From Viridothelium virens (taxonomy: Eukaryota > Ascomycota > Dothideomycetes > Trypetheliales > Trypetheliaceae), in assembly GCA_010094025.1 (NCBI GenBank), contig ML991834.1, forward strand, positions 62,001 to 126,000: a stretch of 64,000 bases of DNA, read 5' to 3'. A program made the position numbers and the translations under genes. The notes beneath the pieces are model-generated. The model had not been told where the DNA came from, made no database searches, and saw only the letters and a list, made by a program, of their open reading frames with translations. Position 1 is the first letter of the stretch. The number at the start of each line of letters is the position of its first letter. Below, in pieces: positions 12,383-25,000 of this stretch.

Positions 12383-13161
12383 AGTGTCGAGAGTCTAAAG
12401 CCTCAAGTCTGAACTCTCATCCTAATTGTGCTTCAGTACGGTAGATCTGAGATCTCGTTCCAGAGACCCTTTCCACCGCTTGTCTGACTCTCTAGGTTTT
12501 TTTTCCAGCAGATTATGTGACGACTAATATTTGTTATATAGCAAAACAAAAGACGTGCTCTCAATTTTATTGCAATAAGTCTAGAATTTTAGTTTTCAAT
12601 TTCCTAAGAATACTCAACTTTATGAACCAAAATAGAACCCAGTACGCTCTCCTCCCATGTGTGAGTATATTGGTATTATTAATATTCTTACGGGTGACTT
12701 GCAATCCTTCCAGCACCAAATCAGGTTAGCTTTTTTTTTTAAGGTTCAAGGTGCCTACATCCCCGGCTCAGCTTCGAGTACGCCCCCGGTGCCCCCTTTC
12801 TAGCCGCTCCTTTCCCTCATTACCGTTCGTACCATCATTTCGAACAGACACTTTGACATTCCAGTCATGCCTTGTACTGTTTGCGGGGTCTGCTCTTTGT
12901 TGATATCGTCACAGAATGCTTATGTGTGTCACATAAGAACCATTACGCCTTTACGAGCCGTGCTTGCTGCAGGCCTGCTCTGAGACACATACCTCGTGCT
13001 CGGATGCGGTATCCCGCATTCCTTTCGTCACATTAGCATGACTCAGTGCGAATAATGAAACGCAGTTGCTTTCGGAAAGTACCGCTCAAACCCCCAATGT
13101 AAATACCTTATAAACCAGTACCACAGACCATCCCTTTATCTGTGATTTTACTCATCAATAA
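12383..13161. other. AT-rich intergenic region and upstream region of RNase H
   Basis: No gene is supported. The 12490-12740 part is AT-rich with a long T run near 12730. A TATAAA-like sequence lies near 13108, about 50 bp before the open frame of the RNase H gene begins. Confidence 0.35.
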
Positions 13162-13257
13162 TCATTCGGACCACGCATCTTTCTCTCAACTGAGCATTTC
13201 AAATCCACCATAAGTGCCAGTGTATTAACTTCTTCCGCGACACTTCCCGCGCCATTT

Positions 13258-14037
13258 GTGTTGGGCGGTACCGATCGAGAGCTGAACCGAGCTCTTAACG
13301 TCTTCACCCCTGAACTCCCCCGTCTCGATGCTGCCTCGAATTTCACACGCTTCCCTCCTCCAAGCGCAGAAGATACTCCCGAGACTCTATTTGCGGCGAG
13401 AATTCCCAGAGATGCTACAATTCCAGCACCACGCCTCACCCGCATCTCGAACCCTCGCGAATTCCTGATTTATACTGACGGATCTTGCATGCGAAATGGT
13501 GCAGACGACGCCGCTGGAGGATGTGCTTTCGTCTTTCGTCCAGAGACTTCAATCTCTACGATTCCTCCCCGCACCTCCTCCGGCCACGATCCTCGCGCTA
13601 TGAACCTCCATACCCGCGGCGTATGTAGGTTCCGCCTCGAAGCCCATGGACCGAATGGCGAAGCCGCCGAGCGGACTAGCAACCGGGCCGAGCTACGTGC
13701 AACGATCGCTGCTCTTCAATTTCGATTTTGGACGGGTGAGGGGTTTCAGCGTCTCATCATCGCCACTGACTCGTCCTATGTGGTTGGAGGCTGCACTGAA
13801 TGGGTCAGGAAATGGCAGCAGAACGGGTGGAATACAGCAGCTGGGAAGCCAGTAAGAAACCGGGACCTGTGGGAGGAGATCATCAAGGAAATGGATAGTT
13901 GGAGTGAGAGGGGCATGGAAGTGCAGTTTTGGCTTATACCTAGGAGCTTAAACTCTGTGGCTGATAGCCTGGCCAAAGAGGCTGCGGGTCTTCCTGCTCA
14001 GGAGAATTGGAATAGGATATACGGTGTGGCCTGCTGA
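13258..14037 (+). CDS. Ribonuclease H domain protein
   Basis: The frame encodes about 259 residues ending in an RNase HI fold. The conserved acidic residues are visible: Asp in FLIYTDGSCMRNG, Glu in TSNRAELRATIAAL, Asp in LIIATDSSYVVGG, and Asp in NSVADSLAKEAAG. The segment KWQQNGWNTAAGKPVRNRDL is the usual RNase H substrate-handle region. RNase H removes the RNA strand of RNA-DNA hybrids. Fungal genomes carry several such host proteins in addition to the canonical enzyme, and nothing around this one suggests a retroelement. The start is uncertain: the frame is open from about 13162, but the first 96 codons contain no ATG before the domain, so a short upstream exon (for example ATGAAACGC near 13056) is likely. 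Confidence 0.75.
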   Translation: MLGGTDRELNRALNVFTPELPRLDAASNFTRFPPPSAEDTPETLFAARIPRDATIPAPRLTRISNPREFLIYTDGSCMRNGADDAAGGCAFVFRPETSISTIPPRTSSGHDPRAMNLHTRGVCRFRLEAHGPNGEAAERTSNRAELRATIAALQFRFWTGEGFQRLIIATDSSYVVGGCTEWVRKWQQNGWNTAAGKPVRNRDLWEEIIKEMDSWSERGMEVQFWLIPRSLNSVADSLAKEAAGLPAQENWNRIYGVAC

Positions 14038-14796
14038 ACGTAAGAGAGTCTCATGGATTGGTTTCGTCACATCTCACCTGAGATACAAGACGTCTGTTTT
14101 CATGGAGATTTTTTAATGGCGCCAGTCCTCAAGAAAATAGGGAAAATAGATTCCTAAAGACTTGACAATGCGGCGACCGCAACCGTCCCGAGAGTGATTC
14201 ACAAGTGCAGCTCGGAGTATTGAGGGTAATCGGAGACTGTTGGAGGTATATTCCGCCTACAATATTTCAGTGATTCCAGACCAGTCCTCACTTGAACCAT
14301 CTTGAATTTAACAAATTCATATTCGTAAGGAGCTTGGTAGTACATGATGACTGTTCCTGCGACTCGTACGTTGCCATAGAGGCGAATAAATGAAAATCCA
14401 CATTCGCTGCATCGAGCGCTCACTATTGCCCATTTCTTGGGAACCAGGCAAGTGACCGGTCCATGTTCGGAAAGCTTCCCCCTGATGCGAAGCCAATAAG
14501 CTCGGTTATACTTACGCTTTAAATACACGCTTTGCCCTACTCAGCGGCGCACTTGCTGGAATAGAGCAACACGTGATAACACTATCCGTCGAGCTGAATC
14601 TTGGGGTTGAGATGAGATCCTTGGCTCACTGAACCAAAGCTCATGGTGAGCTTAGGAGTTGAAAAGACTGTAGGAAAACGTCAAAGACCAAGTCGTTCGG
14701 TTTTCTTATCTCAAGAAGCTCCAGATCTTCATTAAGCTTCGATCCTATTGTGGACCGTATTGTCCGATCTTCCCGTCCCAGCGCACAGAATCAATT
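14038..14796. other. Intergenic, nothing identified
   Basis: This stretch lies between the RNase H and SDR genes. A reverse frame at 14199-14528 (109 codons) is not recognisable and I do not call it. Confidence 0.3.
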
Positions 14797-15887
14797 ATGG
14801 CGCAATTTCGTATCGATGGTTTTACTGTCATTATTGGGGTATTCTCTTGGTGCTATGTGTCATGGCCGCTTGCTAACTCATAGTTCCTTTGTCGTTGTAA
14901 AGGGCACTGGTGGTATTGGAAAGGAAACTGGCTTCACGTTTGCCGAATCCGGGGTCAAAGGGATCCTATTCGCAGACGTTGATGGCGTCGCTTCGGCAAA
15001 CGTCGCTGAAGAAAGCAAGCAGATAGCTACGAATTCGAAATACAAGGCTTTGAGCACCAAGATCGACATTGCGGATGCCCAGTCAGTGCAGGAGATGGTC
15101 GATTTAGCTGTCAAGGAGTTCGGCAGGATCGATTATTGTATCAACGCTGCTGGAGTAAGTATAAAAGACGCGTTCATCTTTTCCCGGCATCCCTCAGTCC
15201 ATCCACACACAGTATTCCCTACAAGTTCCAAACATCCGCCTGACCCCGACTGGCTCCATGCTGAGAATACCACCCTTTGTTAGGTCGATGTTGCAGAGTA
15301 CATTCCAGCTACAGAGACATCTGAAGTAGATTACGACCGGGTTATGGATATCAACGCGAAAGGCGCCTTCCTAGTCGGTCGTGCGGTGGCCAAGATCATG
15401 AAAGAGCAGGATCCAATCTCAATCACGCTGCCTCGCCACGGAGCTCGGAACTTGGGCCGTGGCTCCATCGTCAACGTTGCGTCAGCAATGTCCTATGGCG
15501 TTGTTCCGGCAAAGCTCCCATATGCAACTTCGAAGCATGCGCTTCTTGGGATTACTCGGGCCTTAGGTACGTGCAGCTATCTTCATCCACTGCTAGGCAG
15601 TAATGCTAACTTGAGCTGTTTGTGAAGCAATGGACTTGAAAGGCTTCGGTATTCGCGTCAATCAAGTCAGTCCCATCTGGGTAAAGACACCTATGTTTGA
15701 GGAAGAGTGCAGGCGGGTTCCGTCGATGCCGGAAGTTGTCAACAAAATCGTCCCGACGCAGCGAGCAGTCGCTCCTGACGAAGTAGCTTCGGCGATTCAG
15801 TATCTCTGTGGGCCATCGGCAGTTTTCGTCAACGGATCGGGGCTCCTATTGGATGCAGGATTGCTATTGGGCCCAACTTTTGCGTGA
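14797..15887 (+). CDS. Short-chain dehydrogenase/reductase (SDR)
   Basis: Four exons join in frame: 14797-14838, 14903-15154, 15284-15566 and 15628-15887, giving 278 residues. The start MAQFRIDGFTVIIG leads into the NAD(P)-binding glycine motif GTGGIG, which is created across the first intron. Other SDR landmarks are CINAAG, the catalytic Ser in VNVASAMSYG, the YATSK active-site Tyr and Lys, and the C-terminal VNGSGLLLDAG. This is a classical fungal SDR of normal length. The substrate cannot be told from sequence, and there is no neighbouring biosynthetic gene. The splice sites are all GT-AG. Confidence 0.88.
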
Positions 15888-17376
15888 TGAATAGCCAGAG
15901 CATACCGATAACTTCGAGCTGAACATCTTACTTTCCAAATAGAGTAGTTGCATGCCATGAGGTTTCTTTGGCAAGTCTGGACACACTTGCTTGAGCTCCT
16001 CCAAGAGCATAGATGTTGCAACGCGATCATAAGGAAGCCCACCATGACATCTGCGATCAATCACAACGTAGGTATAGACTATTGATAGAAATGAGCTAGC
16101 CATCTGAGGGTTGGGCATTTTGACCCAACGAAACTCATATACCTCATGCACAGATATTGGAGGTTCACCGATTGGACCATTTTCACCCTGTTAAACTGTG
16201 TGATTGTCTGTGGAGAAGTCAACTCGGATCCGAAAAGCTACTCGAGAAGAGACTGCGCAAGGCAAGAGAATGACTGCTTTTATAAAGTCGGCAAGCAAAT
16301 GGATATTTGCATGAGAGGTTTTCTTTCAAAACGCCCAAAGCTGTAAATACTTCGAGATTGCTATGACTTAGAAGAAATCGACTGGCTTGTTCTGATCTCT
16401 GTTGCTCTTGGGCCGGGTAAGGAGATACTAAATACTCTTGGAGATGGGCAGGATGAGCATTCAATGTTATAAGCGGATCAGTAGCAAGGATTTCACATGT
16501 ACAATCCGCGGTCAAATACTGCAATTTCTGAGCCTGCGAGTCGTCTACCTCCGTACCAAGGGACTGGATACACTTGGCGTAGTAGTAGGTCTTCTTAAGC
16601 CTCACTGTTTCCGGCCCCTGCTGATAGGGACAAGACTCAGGACAACGCTGTCCTATCCTGTCACGCCTGTCCATCATCCAACGGTGTTCTGGCTTTGGCT
16701 ACTCTGTGAGTTGAGTTGAGTTGAAACGTAGGTGATTCTCGAAGAATCCGAGTGTTTGGACAAATCCCTGTCACCCGATCTTGCATACCGCCATGCTGCG
16801 ACAAACTCAAAGGGAGCGGAGGTGCTCTTAGTGCTCTTGGTACTCTTGCTGCTCTTGGTGATCTCACTTGGACCAGCAATCCCTGACGATCCTTGTCCTA
16901 CCAATCCTGTGCCCCACACCACGAAAAACGGTCGGCCAAGGCTAGAACACTGTTACTGTGCTGACACAACGAACATTTCCTGTACTACCCGGAGCTAGAC
17001 CTTAAGAGGCGGCAGCATCAGGCCTTCATTGCCAGCTCAATCCTCCACAGTCGTATCCTCTCAGCTTGTTAAAGATAACAACTCACGTGTTACAGTGCCA
17101 CTCTTCTCCACAAAAATGTCCAGTCTTTTTTCTAGCGCACCGCCGGGTAGACCTCATCCTCAGAGGCCCAATTGATGACAATGTCTGAACGACCATCCTC
17201 TACACGCTTCAAGTGGCGCGCCATTCACACCGATAACCAATAAGCCTGACGACACGCCCATCGAGGCGCCCACATTCATTGTCACCGCAAACCTCATTCA
17301 CCAGCGCTGGCTCCTAGATGAAAAGAACAATCCAACTACACACTGGACAGTCTTGCAGAAGACACCGTCCAGCAAG
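15888..17376. other. Intergenic, nothing identified
   Basis: About 1.5 kb between the SDR and the TRK transporter. A reverse frame at 16219-16677 (152 codons) has a poor protein-like composition and is not called. The stretch just before TRK (17100-17376) is probably its 5' leader and promoter; no clear element is seen. Confidence 0.35.
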
Positions 17377-20258
17377 ATGCCAGTGGAGTTTGGGCCGATG
17401 TTCGCGCCCATCATCGATACAGGGAGATGGGTAAGGAGGCACTGGCCCAATTGGTTCAAATTGGAGCCTTTCGATTTCAGCTTCATAGTCATCCATTGTA
17501 CGTATCCGGAATCTCCAATGGACGACACCCAAACTCCGGCTAATCCGTGACGCGTTTAGATATGTACATGATCGGATGGAGTATAATAGGCTCAATCCTG
17601 ATTTATCCAGTCAAGAACATAAAATACACAGATGCCCTGTTCTTTGCCAGCGGGGCTGCGACACAAAGTGGACTGAATCCGTAAGAAGTCTCTCGGAGCT
17701 CCGGCAAAGCTTGCAGCTGATACCATGCAGTGTTGATGTCAATCGTCTGTCCTTTTATCAGCAGGTTTGTCTCCACTACCAATATGTTTTTTTTGAGAAA
17801 TCGCTGATCATTGTCTTCTTAGTTCGTCATGTACTTCATGGCATGCGTGTGCAACCCTATCTTCATCCACTCCTTTGTCGTATTCGTGCGCTTATACTGG
17901 TTTGAGAAGCGTTTTCGAACCATCGTCGACGAAGCTAAAGAGCAGCGCCGTTCCAAAAGCCGGTCACGGACAAAAAGTGAGGCTCGGGAAGAGACAGGGA
18001 TCGGCATGCCTGAAAAGAGTGTACGAGATAAGAAGATAACTGTAGTCCGAGGTCATCCGGCGAATGGACCAATTCGTGGCAATGATAAGAGTGCGCTGAG
18101 TGAGAACTTCCATGATGCCATAAAGGAGGAGGGATCTTCTAGTTCTAGTGAAGACCGGGCTTTACAGCGGAGGGAAGCAGTGCATCGCCAAAATTCGGAC
18201 CATGTGGAAGACGGTGCCCAAGAACAAGATACTTCAGGGCATCAAAGGGAGATCAAGTTTGCTGATGAAGTGCAACAAGGGGACATCGATGATGATGCAT
18301 CTGACCGCATGCCTCAGGGTATCAACACGGACCAACATATTGCATTCTTGGAGGGCCAGCGAAATCACGACAGCGGTGTATTGCGAATACCGGGACCTCG
18401 AGCCTTCGAACGCGGTGAGATGCCTCGGACGCTGAATGACCATACGCAAGAAGAGCTCCAACCTTCGGCCACCAAGACAGAGGCAGAAGGTGACGATGCT
18501 GTCCAGGACAAAACAGGAGAGGAGGAAATCAATTTCGATGACCACCCTGTAAAGAGAGGCATAACTTTTAACGAACCCGAACACCCTGAGCATCCCCACA
18601 TTGCAGATTTTCCAACCTATAATTCCCATTCCCGTCACCTAACTCTCAGTAGTCTAAGCAAACGACACTCAGGAGACCCTGGCCTATTTTCTGGGCTCCG
18701 TCATCGGACGCGGTCATTTCGTGAGCACAGTAGCATTTCAAAATCCAGAAGTGAAGAGAAAGACCCCATGCCATATCTGAGCTGGGAACCTACGGTTGGG
18801 CGGAACTCTCTTTTCATCGGTCTTACAGAAGAGCAAAGAGAAGAATTGGGCGGGATTGAATACCGAGCGCTCAAGACACTGGCCATCATCCTTGTTATTT
18901 ATTTTGTCGGCTTCCATATCTTCGGTGTCATCTCTCTTCTACCCTGGATCCTACGTAGCGGTACCTGGAGCTCAGTTGTCATTGGAGATGGGGTTGGTCG
19001 CCCATGGTGGTGAGTGTCTTCTTACAATCTGATCTCTTTTCCATGTCCAATACGCTAATCTGTCTACTTGTATATTAGGGGTATCTTCACCTCAGCCTCG
19101 TTTTTCAACGACCTTGGTTTTACACTGACTCCCGATTCCATGGACTCCTTTTCAACAGCGGTCTGGCCTCTCTTGCTCGGCTCTTTCCTCATCGTCATTG
19201 GTAACACCGGCTTTCCCTGCATGTTGCGCTTTGTGATCTGGATAACCTCTTTATTCGTGAGAAAAGATTCGGGACTCTGGGAGGAGCTGAGGTTCCTGCT
19301 CGACCATCCTCGCCGGTGTTTCACTCTGCTCTTCCCTTCGAATGCCACTTGGTGGTTGTTTTGGGTTTTGATACTCCTCAACGGGATTGATCTGGTCTTC
19401 TTCATAATACTGGATCTCGATGACCCAGTCGTCACCGCTGTTAGCCCGGGATTTCGAGTCTTGGATGGACTCTTCCAGGCCGCTAGCACACGAACAGCAG
19501 GATTCTCTGTTGTCAATCTCGCTAATCTCCACCCCGCAATTCAGGTCTCGTACCTTGTTATGATGTATATCTCCGTGTTCCCAATCGCCATTTCGATGCG
19601 CCAAACGAATGTCTATGAGGAAAAATCGCTTGGTATTTACGCAGCACACCAAGAGCCGAGTGCGGATGATGAAGGAAATCACCAGTCTTACCTAAGCGCG
19701 CATTTACGTCACCAATTATCCTTCGATCTTTGGTACGTGTTTCTGGGTCTATTCATCATAGCCATTGTCGAGAGTCCACGCCTAGCAGACCAAAAAGATC
19801 CCAACTTCACGCTCTACAACGTCCTCTTCGAAATTGTGAGCGCCTACGGAACCGTTGGTCTTTCTCTTGGTTATCCCGGTATCAATGCCTCCTTTTCTGC
19901 CGAATTCGGCGTCATCAGCAAGCTCGTGATCATTGCTATGGAAATTCGTGGTCGGCACCGTGGGCTACCTTATGCGCTCGACCGCGCTATCCTTCTTCCT
20001 TCGGAATCCCTGCACAAAAGGGAACAAGAAGCTGAGAAGAGCGCGACAACTCGCAGAAATAGTATGTTGGGCCAAGGTTTGGGTGGTCTGCGGCCAACAG
20101 TGGAGTCTGAAGAGAGGCAGGTTTCGACGTCGAGAGACAGGAGTAATAGTAGGAGTCGAGCCAGCGCGATGACTTCTGGGCCAGATACCCCTGGTTTGAG
20201 TAAACTTATCAGTGGTGCTTTGTCGGCGGGTCCAACGATCGGGAGGAAGTATGATTAG
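17377..20258 (+). CDS. TRK1: TRK-type potassium transporter
   Basis: Five exons join in frame: 17377-17497, 17560-17680, 17731-17764, 17823-19009 and 19079-20258, giving 880 residues. The N-terminal part reads YMYMIGWSIIGSILIYP then FFASGAATQSGLNPVDVN, the first pore loop of TRK transporters. A long hydrophilic cytoplasmic loop (about residues 110-430), rich in charged residues, separates it from the second half, as in yeast Trk1. Later pore segments are FFNDLGFTLTPDSM, ASTRTAGFSVVNL and VSAYGTVGLSLGYPG, ending with SKLVIIAMEIRGRHRGLPYA. It is a plasma-membrane K+ uptake system driven by membrane potential. Length is normal for filamentous ascomycetes. Intron 4 splits the codon of the second Trp in PWW. 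A mild C-to-G skew change lies at the 3' end. Confidence 0.93.
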
Positions 20259-22086
20259 TATCTACATCTCTGGAGGGTAGAAACTGCGTGGCAATGATTC
20301 ATGTTAGCGATATATTGGCAGGGAATTGGAGCTTGTCTAGCGTTCTGTCTGTAAGCACACATGATGCTTGAATCTAGGAATTTAAATACTCAAATGGGAT
20401 GTCTTGTCATACTATTGCCATCCAAAACCCACTCCTCTTTGATAGAGGATATCTCTTCACTGTTGGCGGTCATGCGCGCTGTGCGCATACCGTTGCGAGA
20501 TGGAAATGATTATGTCGAGGATTCCTGCAGAGCACAGTGGTCAAATAGAGGACAGTCTGTATATGAGGCTTTCGCTTCGCCGCCTAAACATTGACTGCTG
20601 AGTATCGGGCAAATTGGGGTGTAAAGACCTTGTAAACGAAGAGTTTGGACTACACTTGACTTGCAATATTGGAGACATAAAGTCAACAAGCAGAATGGAG
20701 GAAACATTTCACACCTAATCTTACATTGAAGATACAATATTAGAAAGGATCATCGCTTTAGATCGCCGAGGCCCACGGCAACCCATTATTGGGTCTCCGC
20801 TAAGTCCATTGATCTTTACGGCAAGAGCTGCAACCTCCTTTGTCGACTACTAGACTTCTTCAGTCCCTATCTTCACACTCAGGAACCTAGTCTTCCAGAA
20901 GCCCTATCAGTCCGTGCTCAGACCCAGTTTGCCCGTCCATAGCAGCCCTCGCGTACTCCATAATGGGCTTTTGTGGAGCGTATCTTGCACTTCATCTCTC
21001 TCCTCCCTGTAGCGGAAGGCAGCATAGAGTCTCATTCTCGTAGTGGCCACCCGTCATTCGGAATAGTAGGCTGTAGTCTTGGGGAGCCTGCTTTCACTGA
21101 AACTTACCCTCTGCGGCAGCCCGCCAGGAAGACTTTCGCAGCCTAAATAATGTATTGTGCAGCTGCGGGTATGTCAACATCAGCAGTCTCGTGACTTTCA
21201 GAATGATCCTCCAGCGCTATGTTCACGTATAAAGTGACCTCTCCAAACACCCATCTGGGTCAGTGGTATTGCACCTCCATTCACCTCCAACGCGCCTTGT
21301 TCTTCCTTCCCTCCTCCGAGTTAGTCACTCACCAATGGCGCACTCACGGCTGGACTTCCTATTACCATTGCATGGACGCTCTCAACTAAATGTGTCCTAA
21401 GCTACCTACTATACGCTACAACAACTCTCTCCTCCATATATTTAAGAAAAGCTGGTGGCCTGTCTACCCTTGTCCCTACCCCAGTCCTCCGGAATGCCGT
21501 CGCTGCTCTCGACAACGACTATGGCTGTCAACGAGACTCAAACCAGCTGCAGAGACGCCGGTGACTTCATGGCGGAAGATATACGTCTCTCAGCCGCCGC
21601 TGACATGGATGCCGTCCGTGCGGATGATATGAGAGATCTGAACGGGCGAATACGAGTCGAAGGAGAACTCTTTCAGTCTTAGGCCCGGGGCTTCTGCGGG
21701 TCTGATGCTAGTGACTTTTGTAGAGTGATTGTAGTGGATTCGGGTTATTGAGATCGAGGGGCGGTAGGGGTGCTTGTGGTGGCAGGATACGCATCTTAGG
21801 AAGTATTGGGCGGAGAAGAAAGACGATGAGCGATTTGTTGAGCCGGAGGCAGCGCTGCGATGGCGGTTCCGGGATCTTTGGAAGGATTTCGTGGGTGGTG
21901 GTGGGAAGGTGCGTTGTAATTAAAAGCTATTTAGACGAAGTTGCGACAAGGCATTCTGGGGGAGTTTCTTGTGTTGATTCTTGTGACTGGAGCGTTCTCG
22001 AATGTCGACAATCTTAGCCTAGCGGTAGGAGAGACTACGTTGCGTGACGTGGATTGTTCTCTTCACCAAGTATGTTTCGCCTCGAA
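20259..22086. other. Intergenic region with one possible small gene
   Basis: About 1.8 kb. Apart from the small frame at 21494-21682 (listed separately) I see no gene, repeat or RNA. Frames at 20361-20594 (+) and 21748-22017 (+) are open but not protein-like. Confidence 0.3.
21494..21682 (+). CDS. Possible small hypothetical protein
   Basis: An ATG at 21494 opens 62 codons beginning MPSLLSTTTMAVNETQTSC. The later part (MAEDIRLSAAADMDAVRADD) is acidic and helical and looks like real coding sequence. A TATATTTAA sequence lies about 55 bp upstream. No homologue is recognised, and it could also be a fragment of a lost gene. Confidence 0.3.
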   Translation: MPSLLSTTTMAVNETQTSCRDAGDFMAEDIRLSAAADMDAVRADDMRDLNGRIRVEGELFQS

Positions 22087-25000
22087 TTAGCCAAAGGTGC
22101 TGGCTCGGCCAAAACCTCCCGAATTCATTGGGTGACCGGGATCTGGTGAGGACGGCAGACTCTGTCTGGGTGTTTCATTCGGTGTTCCATTCTTTCGCAC
22201 TCCAGACTCGAGCTCGGGCTCGGGCTCCTTCTTCTTTGTTGGCTTCTCAATGCCCCACATAGCTCTGATAGAATCTAGCCATTCGCTAACTGGAATGATT
22301 TCTCCGCCAATGCGTTTGCCCCCGACCATCTCTCCGCCAACGCGTACTTGGTCTTTGCCGGTAGCTTTGAATTCATCGACCCAAGACGGAACCTTTAGCC
22401 AGGCATGGTCACGGCTGCACTGAAATTGTGTGAGCGTCCCATCCTGAAGCTTGGCAAAGCAGGCGTCCTCGAATTGGACGTCTGCACAGACCTTGCAAAA
22501 CCACAGACTATCTGCATACTTCAAAGTTTTTCCGCATCCTCCGTCGCAAGAAAATTTGCACGGCTCGTCTTTGGCTTTGTCTGCTTCACCATTTGATCTG
22601 TCATTTACAGCCGCTTTCCAACTGTCAGTCCGAAGAGGCCCCTGCTCCGTTCCAGAGTTTTTGGAGCCGACTTTTGAAGTGGATTCTACATCGTCATATT
22701 TACCGAGATTTGCGGTATATCGGCCACTTGGACCCCAAAGGCTATATCCACTCAACGCATTCAGATCATCTCCGATGTGCATTGAAATGTTAGCAATCTG
22801 GTAATATCCCCAATAATCGTTGTCTGGATCCTCATCGGAGAGAATGTCCAAGCCGTCCCTCATGTCATTGAGGAGCAACTTCTTCGCCAAGTCGTTATTC
22901 CCCGAGAGACTGTAGACTCTCGCGAGCGGAAGTCGAAACACGTCGTTGTTGAACATGCCATCCAGTTTGAAGACAGAGTCTACTGGGCGCGGTGGTCCGC
23001 CATTCTCTTCTGCATTGGCTGCGAGCCTCCGTTTTGCGATCGAAAAATGATGGTTGAAAATACATCCAGCTGCTGTACGGCTGCTCATAGGCAAAAATAC
23101 TGCGTCAAAATTTCGACCGAGCTCATAGCATTCCATCCAATGTGACAAAGCGGTCTCAAGCCTATTGGCAGCGATGCTGTGGCGGGCTGAAACAATTCCG
23201 TGACAGAGCAGTAACTGTCGTAGACTCTCATCTTTTTTTTCACTGCGAGCGTGCTCGAGCACGTCGTCGAGGGCCTTGAACGCCACGTTAGAGACATCGT
23301 CGTCCTTCGCAGTTCGGAATATGGCTTCGAACGATTCAACTGGATCAAACCACGTTGCATACTCAAGATACAGAGAGCCGAGCGGTATGCCGTTCAAATG
23401 AGTGTTCTGATCTTCGATCATCTCTTTGAGGAAATTAAGAGCTTCAAGCTCTTGCGTGGCATGATGATAAGTCTTCAGAAGATCGTTGTGAGATGCGAAC
23501 GATTGGGGCTCAAGTTTTACTGCTTCTCTCAACTTGCCAATGGAATCATCAAAATTACCAAGGTCATTTTGCCACCGAGCTGCGATCCTCAGGTGCTTGG
23601 CGAACTCTTCCGTCTCTTTCTTACTCCTGTCCTTCTCCTCGCGAAAGAATGTCAAGGCAAACTCGATCTCATTAACGGCGGCTTTTCTGTCGCTATCTCC
23701 ATATGCATATGCAGAAGCAAGACCGGCCGAAGTCCGCCAGGACGGATACCCTTGTGTTTTGGCCTTTAGGAAATTTTCCTTTGCGAATTTGTGCAAGTCG
23801 TAGGCTAGATAGGTTGATCCGAGTCGCTCGTACCATAGGCCACTTCGTTCTCGAGTTGGCATCTCCTTCTCGACCCAAGGAATCGCCCGCTGTATCCTTG
23901 CAGCTATTGCAGTTGGTAGGACGTCGTCGGCTTCCATAGCTTGATTCGGTGATTCTGCATCTGGAGCCAAGTCGACTATAGCATTGTCGACACTATCCAT
24001 ATGAGAGTTGTCTACTTCTCCGATACTGCGGCCAGTCGCATCGAGAAATTGATCGATCCATTGAAAGGATATGTTGGTTGGCCAACGAGTATCGAGTAGC
24101 CAGTGACGTGCAATCATTAGTGCAATATCATGTAAAATCAGTTCCGGCTGGGCAGACCTGATATCGTTCAACCACTCGCGATCTGCAAATTTGAGATGTT
24201 TGGTTGAATCGATGTCATTAAGCCAAGCTGCGAACGGCGCCGGATCAGTCCAGCAACCCCATCGCAAGAAATTGTCAGTAAGATCTCTGTCAAGGCGTTC
24301 TGGTCTCTGCAATACGCTAACGAGGTCGCCCACAACCTCCTTCCGTTCTTCGAGTGTAATTGTTCCACTCTGAACTTCGTCCATGAGCTCCGATAAATGA
24401 CCTGGCAAATACTGTACTGCATAACGACCAAGAATATTATCGCCGGTGTTCCGTAATAGAATAGCAAGGCACCTCCTGGTGAGTGTAAGATAGCCGTCGG
24501 CGGGATTTGCATTGATTCTCGACTTTGGATCGTGTTCAGAAGAAGGCGCTCCGAAATCAAATCGATCAAATGTCACTTTCTCGCTTAAGTCCCATAGAAA
24601 CCTTCTCGCTTTTGACATTTTCACATTGTGGAAGGTGATCGACATCGATATTTTAGGATCGTCACTCATTTCTAAATCTCTTCCCTCCTTTGGGCGTTCC
24701 ATGTTTTGGATGAATGATTCCAGACCTTCGTTTCTCATGTAGACAATCTCTTGGCCGTCCTCGTTTGGCTCGATCTTGAGAACACTTGCGTACTTCTCTC
24801 GAATCTTATTACCTAGTTTCTGAAGTGGGGTCTTCGTGGTACGCAGTAGCCCAGCTGCCCGGAGCTCTTCGACCGACATAAAGTTCCAGCCGTAGATAAC
24901 CCAAATGAGAAGTTCATTCAGCTGTTCAATTTCTTGTGCGTTTAGTATCTCATTCAATTCATCAATAACCCTTTCTGATGTCTTGTCTATGTTTTCAAGG

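Noticed and set aside
13258-14037. RNase H as a remnant of a retroelement
   Set aside because: There is no reverse transcriptase, integrase or flanking repeat around it, and the frame is intact with a host-like N-terminal extension.
16219-16677. Reverse frame of 152 codons
   Set aside because: Its composition is not protein-like, it has no recognisable motif, and no splice structure supports it.
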